A DNA stretch of 64,000 nt from the NCBI RefSeq assembly GCF_019976975.1, contig NZ_AP024630.1:3906001-3970000 (forward strand), in the 5' to 3' direction. Within the stretch, counting starts at the first letter, position 1, and each line of letters begins with the position of its first letter. Shown here piece by piece: positions 60,298-64,000 of the stretch. The position numbers and the translations under genes are program-made. Source of the stretch: Arthrobacter sp. NtRootA1 (GTDB lineage Bacteria; Actinomycetota; Actinomycetes; Actinomycetales; Micrococcaceae). The notes under the pieces were generated by a model. The model had not been told where the DNA came from. It ran no database searches and worked only from the letters and a program-made list of their open reading frames with translations.

Positions 60298-61365
60298 TCA
60301 CTCCCCTACGGTCCGGTAAGCAGGGAAGTCTCCTACCGCCGTCGTGACACTTTCGGCCGCTTCAACACCGTCCAGGATCGCCAAACGCACGGCCTCAGCT
60401 GCGGCACTTTGGAGCGTTATGAGCGATACCTGCCGTGCCTGCTCGGTACTGCGATCAAGCCCGACGGCGCCAGTCGCCAGGGCGAAAACGGTGTCACCGT
60501 CCGCCAAAGTGTGGGACGGATCCAAGGCCCGCGCCAGCCCGGCATGCCCAGAGCTGGCCGTCCGCTTGCACTCGGCAACATCGAGCACAGCATTCGTAGC
60601 GATGACGACGAGCGTGGTGTTAAGCCCTTGGGGAGAAACGACGGGAGCAGAGGGGGACTTGCCTTGGGGGCCCGGAACCCGGCCGCGCGCGTCCAAGGTG
60701 GGGCCACGACGGCCGGGGTCCCCGGCCGAGCTTGCGAGGTTGGGGAGCCGTTGGGGAGGAACGACCGAGCGCGCAGAGGGTTGCGGGCCCCCACCCACGG
60801 GCGCACCCAGCGCATTCACCACAGCTATGGCACCGACGATGATCCCGCTTTCGAGCGTGATCGAGGATGTACCGACACCACCTTTGTACTGGCCGCGGGC
60901 GATTACGGCGCCCGTGCCTGCGCCGACATTTCCGCGTTCGACGGCGGCGTGGTCACCTGAGGCGAGCGCTGCGGCGGCTGCCTGGTAACCCATGCCGGCG
61001 TCGGGCCGCGCTTTGAGGTCACCACCGCGCCCCAGGTCAAAGATGGCCGCGGCCGGAACGATCGGCACCACTGTCCCGGGAACCGCAAAGCCCCGGCCCT
61101 GCTCCTCACACCAGAGTTGGGCACCAGTAGCTGAGGCCAGCCCAAACGCACTGCCACCCGTCAGCACGACGGCGTCGACCGTCGAAACCAACGTCGTAGG
61201 GTCCAGGGCATCCGTTTCGTGCGTACCAGGGCCTCCCCCGCGCACGTCCACCGATCCCACGGTTCCCACAGGTGGAAGGACGACTGTCACGCCACTGAGC
61301 CACCCGCCGTGGTTCCTCTGAACGTGGCCAATACGGATTCCCGGTACATCGGTGATCGCATTCAT
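60298..61365 (-). CDS. P1 family (S58/DmpA-NylC) self-cleaving aminopeptidase/amidohydrolase
   Basis: A 355-residue N-terminal-nucleophile hydrolase, made as a precursor that cuts itself into alpha and beta chains. The predicted cut is Asn249-Thr250 in GLNTTLVVIATN, leaving Thr as nucleophile as in NylC nylon-oligomer hydrolase. N-terminal markers are AITDVPGIRIGHVQ, VLTGGSAFGLASATG and GNVGAGTGA. Residues ~195-246 are a Pro/Gln/Arg/Gly-rich insertion directly before the cut site, encoded by palindromic DNA. The substrate may be small peptides or amides. The ATG at 61363-61365 is preferred over a GTG five codons upstream. Confidence 0.85.
   Translation of the reverse strand: MNAITDVPGIRIGHVQRNHGGWLSGVTVVLPPVGTVGSVDVRGGGPGTHETDALDPTTLVSTVDAVVLTGGSAFGLASATGAQLWCEEQGRGFAVPGTVVPIVPAAAIFDLGRGGDLKARPDAGMGYQAAAAALASGDHAAVERGNVGAGTGAVIARGQYKGGVGTSSITLESGIIVGAIAVVNALGAPVGGGPQPSARSVVPPQRLPNLASSAGDPGRRGPTLDARGRVPGPQGKSPSAPVVSPQGLNTTLVVIATNAVLDVAECKRTASSGHAGLARALDPSHTLADGDTVFALATGAVGLDRSTEQARQVSLITLQSAAAEAVRLAILDGVEAAESVTTAVGDFPAYRTVGE
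60628..60785. repeat. Palindrome-bearing insertion within the P1 hydrolase gene
   Basis: The segment is framed by imperfect direct repeats (CTTGGGGAGAAACGACGGGA near 60632 and GTTGGGGAGGAACGACCGAG near 60750) and contains the perfect palindrome GGCCGGGG-T-CCCCGGCC at 60711-60727. It is a multiple of three in effect, keeping the frame. Confidence 0.6.
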
Positions 61366-61443
61366 GGCACCATTGTCCACCTCGAGGCAACGCCCTGAGC
61401 CTGCGCAGCACGCCGGGCCGGGCCGGGAGCAGGCTTCGCTAGG

Positions 61444-62271
61444 TTACGGGATCGGGACGGGCACGACGCCGAGCGGCGCCAACTGCTCGGCGCCGCCGTC
61501 CGGGGCGGACAGGACCCAGATGCCCTTTTCGTGCACGGCCACCGAGTGTTCCCACTGGCACGAGCGCTTGCCGTCGGTGGTGACAACGGTCCAGTCATCG
61601 TCCAAGGTGGCAGTCTCGATGCCACCGCGAACCAGCATCGGCTCGATCGCCAGGCACAGCCCCGCGCGGATCTTCGGGCCGCGGTGATTGGTGCGGTAAT
61701 TCAGGACGTCCGGTGCCATATGCATTTCCGAACCAATGCCGTGGCCCACGTAGTCCTCCAGGATGCCCAGGGGCTTTCCGGGGACAGAAGAAACGTAGTC
61801 ATCAATCGCATTGCCAATGTCGCCTACGAACTTGCCCTTGGCCAGCGCAGCGATCCCTCGCCACATGGCGGCCTCAGTGACGTCCGAGAGTCGCTGGTCT
61901 TCAGGATCTGCCGTGCCAACGATGACGGTGCGGGCGGAGTCCGAGTGCCATCCATCGACGATGCAGCCGCCATCGATGGAAATGATGTCGCCATCGTTGA
62001 GGACGCGGTTTCCAGGGATGCCGTGGACGACTTCCTCGTTGACTGACGTGCAGATGGTGGCGGGAAAGCCGTGGTAGCCAAGGAAGTTGGACTTGGCCCC
62101 GGCGTCATTCAGGACTGCCGCGAAAACGTCGTCGAGGTCCTTGGTGGTGACGCCTGCCTTGGCCGCGGCAACGGCAGCGTCAAGGGCACGGCTGAGTACC
62201 AAACCAGCCTCGTGCATTTTGCGCATTTGCTCGTTGGTTTTGTATTCGATGCGGGGCTGACCGAACGCCAT
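61444..62271 (-). CDS. map: Methionine aminopeptidase type I
   Basis: Removes initiator Met from nascent proteins. The 275-residue pita-bread enzyme has metal ligands Asp100 (ISIDGGC), Asp111 (WHSDSA), His in VGHGIGSEMHMAP, and Glu in LAIEPM and QWEHSV. It carries no N-terminal zinc-finger extension. Unlike in most actinobacteria it is not preceded by secY and adk here, so it may be one of two or more map genes. Confidence 0.95.
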   Translation of the reverse strand: MAFGQPRIEYKTNEQMRKMHEAGLVLSRALDAAVAAAKAGVTTKDLDDVFAAVLNDAGAKSNFLGYHGFPATICTSVNEEVVHGIPGNRVLNDGDIISIDGGCIVDGWHSDSARTVIVGTADPEDQRLSDVTEAAMWRGIAALAKGKFVGDIGNAIDDYVSSVPGKPLGILEDYVGHGIGSEMHMAPDVLNYRTNHRGPKIRAGLCLAIEPMLVRGGIETATLDDDWTVVTTDGKRSCQWEHSVAVHEKGIWVLSAPDGGAEQLAPLGVVPVPIP

Positions 62272-62304
62272 GTTCTCCTCTGGATGGTTTGCTGTCGGAG
62301 CCGA

Positions 62305-63216
62305 TCAGGCCCCGTGCTCCAACCATTTTCCCGCATCGGAGAGCGTGGTCGAAATTGGTTCGATTCCCAGCTCTTCGCGGAGGCGGTCCAAACGGTAAGT
62401 TCTGTCCTTTCCGAGCTGGCTCACGGCGTAGCGCGTGAGGCGTGGTGCCCGGCCGGAAGCGAGGGCAACGGCCTCGGAAATGCCGGCAAGAGCCATGGCA
62501 GCGGGTTCGGGAATGTAGCTGATACCCACCCCCGCATGGCCAGTGACAGCAAGCGCCTGCCTAAGCACGGTGCCGAGCTCCACCGGCTCCGCGTCGGCCA
62601 CGTTGATGGCCCCGCGGGCATCGGACTGGCAAGCTGCCAACGCCGCCTCTGTCAGATTCTCAACATTGGTGAGTTGATGACGAATACCGGCATGCCCAAC
62701 GGTGAGAAGCCGTCCGTGGCGGACATTGCTGATCAGGCGCGGCAGCAGCGTCCGGTCCCCTGGTCCATAAACTCCATGTGGCCGAAGAACCACGGCGTTG
62801 CGATGTCGTCGGGCCTCCACGTCGGCGAGCGCCTTGCTACTTGCGTAGGCGTTGAGGTGGCGCACAGCCACGTCTTCTTCGCCGCGGTTGGTACAGGGCT
62901 CCCACCACGGGTACACGCTTGAACTGGAAATGTGCACCAGTCGTGTTGTTGGGTAGGCCTCAGCCACGGCACGGGTACCCAGCACATTCGTGCGGTAGAA
63001 CATGCGGGCCGCGCCCCAGTCCGCTACGTGGGCGGCGGCATGGATCACCGCGTCCACGGCTGGCATTTGGCCAGGCGGCAAACCCATTAGGTCCCAATAC
63101 GTCAGTCCAGGGCCGTGGCGTCGCGCGAAACGAACAACATCCCACCCTTGAGCCTGTACGGCAGCGGCGATTGCTCCCCCTATGAAGCCTGTGGCCCCGG
63201 TAACCGCGATTTTCAC
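62305..63216 (-). CDS. oleD: NAD-dependent epimerase/dehydrogenase, probable OleD of olefin biosynthesis
   Basis: A 303-residue extended short-chain dehydrogenase. The dinucleotide motif TGATGFIGG lies at 6-14 and the catalytic pair is Tyr124 and Lys128 (YASSK), with HISSSSVYP before it. OleD reduces the 2-alkyl-3-ketoacid made by OleA from two fatty acyl-CoAs. Assignment rests on its ATGA overlap with the oleC-like gene, the arrangement seen for oleBC-oleD in Micrococcus luteus and Arthrobacter. Other NAD-dependent sugar or sterol dehydrogenases look alike. Confidence 0.75.
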   Translation of the reverse strand: MKIAVTGATGFIGGAIAAAVQAQGWDVVRFARRHGPGLTYWDLMGLPPGQMPAVDAVIHAAAHVADWGAARMFYRTNVLGTRAVAEAYPTTRLVHISSSSVYPWWEPCTNRGEEDVAVRHLNAYASSKALADVEARRHRNAVVLRPHGVYGPGDRTLLPRLISNVRHGRLLTVGHAGIRHQLTNVENLTEAALAACQSDARGAINVADAEPVELGTVLRQALAVTGHAGVGISYIPEPAAMALAGISEAVALASGRAPRLTRYAVSQLGKDRTYRLDRLREELGIEPISTTLSDAGKWLEHGA

Positions 63217-64000
63217 TGCGCCCCGGCTTTGTCAGCGGACTTACGGGCAAATTGGCGCCGAAGTGCTTCCCGGTCCGGCTTCCTGTGGCGTCCGCTATGA
63301 GGGATGTCATCAAGGATTTCGATGTGATCCGGGAGAGCGGATTCGTCAATCAAGGCCGGGAGGACTTTGGTTAGTTTTGTTTTGAGCTGCCCCACTGATT
63401 GCCCCTTTGCCTTTGGCTCTCCTTGCGCCCCTGGTTTCCCCTGAGCAGCCACGACGGCCAGCCAAACAGCTTCATCACCGATCCCGTCCGGAACCCCCAC
63501 CATGACGGCCTGCTTAACTCCGGGAACGGAAGTGATCAGCGGTTCATACAGTGCAGGGTAGATGTTGGTTTTGCCCCGGATGATCATGTCCTTTTTGCGA
63601 CCGATCATCACCAGGCGCGCGGGACCCGTTCCGGGGCCTCCCGCACCGTGGTCCAGCCGTACCAGGTCTCCGGTTGCGTGCTCGATCATGGCGTCCTCAC
63701 CCAGATATCCGTGGCACATGTTCGGTCCCCGGGCGTGTAGTTCGTGATCCTCCCCTACCCGGATCCCGACGGCGGGCAGCGGCTCGCCGAGGAAATCGCC
63801 TTCGCCACTTCCGTCCGGCGACGTGAATTCGGCATCAGCGCCGGACGCAAAGGCCAGCTTCTCCGTACCATCGGCGACGGCGATTGGCAGCAACTCCGTC
63901 ATGCCGTAGATGAGTTTGAACTCGACGTCGGAAAGCAGTGTCGTTGCCCGTTTCAGGAAGGGAGCCAGCACCGGCGCGGCTCCAAGCATCACAGTCCGTA
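63213..64000 (-). CDS. oleC: AMP-binding enzyme, probable OleC (or OleBC fusion), partial
   Basis: The C-terminal ~262 residues of an ANL-superfamily protein; the rest lies past the right edge. Seen are VMLGAAPVLAPF, the adenylate motif LIYGMTELLPIA, GPNMCHGYLGED, the hinge MIGRKKDMIIRGKTNIYP and the C-terminal lysine region. In OleC the fold makes beta-lactones from beta-hydroxy acids, the step before loss of CO2 by OleB. Whether this copy is fused to OleB cannot be seen. Its stop overlaps the oleD start. Confidence 0.78.
   Translation of the reverse strand, partial: RTVMLGAAPVLAPFLKRATTLLSDVEFKLIYGMTELLPIAVADGTEKLAFASGADAEFTSPDGSGEGDFLGEPLPAVGIRVGEDHELHARGPNMCHGYLGEDAMIEHATGDLVRLDHGAGGPGTGPARLVMIGRKKDMIIRGKTNIYPALYEPLITSVPGVKQAVMVGVPDGIGDEAVWLAVVAAQGKPGAQGEPKAKGQSVGQLKTKLTKVLPALIDESALPDHIEILDDIPHSGRHRKPDREALRRQFARKSADKAGAQ

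Noticed and set aside
1..64000. CRISPR array, prophage or IS element
   Set aside because: No regularly spaced repeats, cas genes, integrase, transposase or phage structural genes were found on either strand.

Overview
The window looks like a chromosomal segment of a high-GC actinobacterium of the Micrococcaceae, most likely Arthrobacter or Paenarthrobacter. Evidence: GTG starts are frequent; mshA (mycothiol) and an inositol-phosphate synthase are present; trehalose is made by TreY/TreZ; a GroEL1-type chaperonin with a His-rich tail sits behind groES and CIRCE-like operators; there is an OleC/OleD pair of the long-chain olefin pathway known from Micrococcus and Arthrobacter; and the order infA-rpmJ-rpsM-rpsK-rpoA-rplQ-truA, then rplM-rpsI-glmM and coaA/glmS-acpS-nnr-alr-tsaE-tsaB-rimI-tsaD is the usual actinobacterial arrangement. 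No rRNA, intact tRNA, CRISPR array, IS element or phage gene was found.

Layout. 1-3886: the start of a GuaB3-like protein, an ABC exporter and guaB, all on the minus strand. 4151-9956: two tandem membrane O-acyltransferases with SGNH tails, a flavin monooxygenase and a SemiSWEET-like protein, followed by a LuxR-type regulator (to 11798). 12121-14282: groES-groEL with a hairpin between the genes and two tandem CIRCE-like sites. 14307-18195: a small membrane protein, a THUMP-like methyltransferase, a shikimate dehydrogenase-like enzyme, and a probable Zur-controlled pair (P-loop-less COG0523 protein plus zinc-free L36). 18380-23721: a YbdK ligase, then the t6A genes tsaD, tsaB and tsaE with rimI and alr.

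23772-39055 is a metabolic block between alr and nnr: a PfkB kinase divergent from a GH4 phospho-beta-glucosidase, an acetyltransferase, mshA, fhs, ino1, an aldo/keto reductase, and treZ-treY-glgX. Ino1 makes the inositol phosphate that MshA glycosylates. GlgX debranches glycogen and TreY/TreZ turn the released chains into trehalose. 39056-47517 returns to core genes (nnr, acpS, glmS, coaA, a Tat lipoprotein carboxypeptidase, glmM, rpsI, rplM). GlmS and GlmM are consecutive steps to UDP-GlcNAc.

47805-55819 is a complete Gram-positive Tad/Flp pilus locus (prepilin peptidase, Flp pilin, TadE, TadG-like, CpaB, TadZ, CpaF, TadB, TadC), lying between rplM and truA. 55958-60102 is truA and the rplQ-rpoA-rpsK-rpsM-rpmJ-infA cluster. 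60298-64000 holds a self-cleaving P1-family amidohydrolase, map, and oleD with the end of oleC.

The least ordinary signals are in RNA and repeats rather than gene content: a palindromic repeat present twice (9621-9684 and 30008-30074), one copy forming the 3' end of a gene; strong hairpins between groES and groEL and between flp and tadE; a 12-base sequence shared upstream of both pilus transcription units; a palindrome-bearing in-frame insertion just before the self-cleavage site of the P1 hydrolase; a lone tRNA T-arm-like sequence beside alr; and a probable leaderless Zur promoter.
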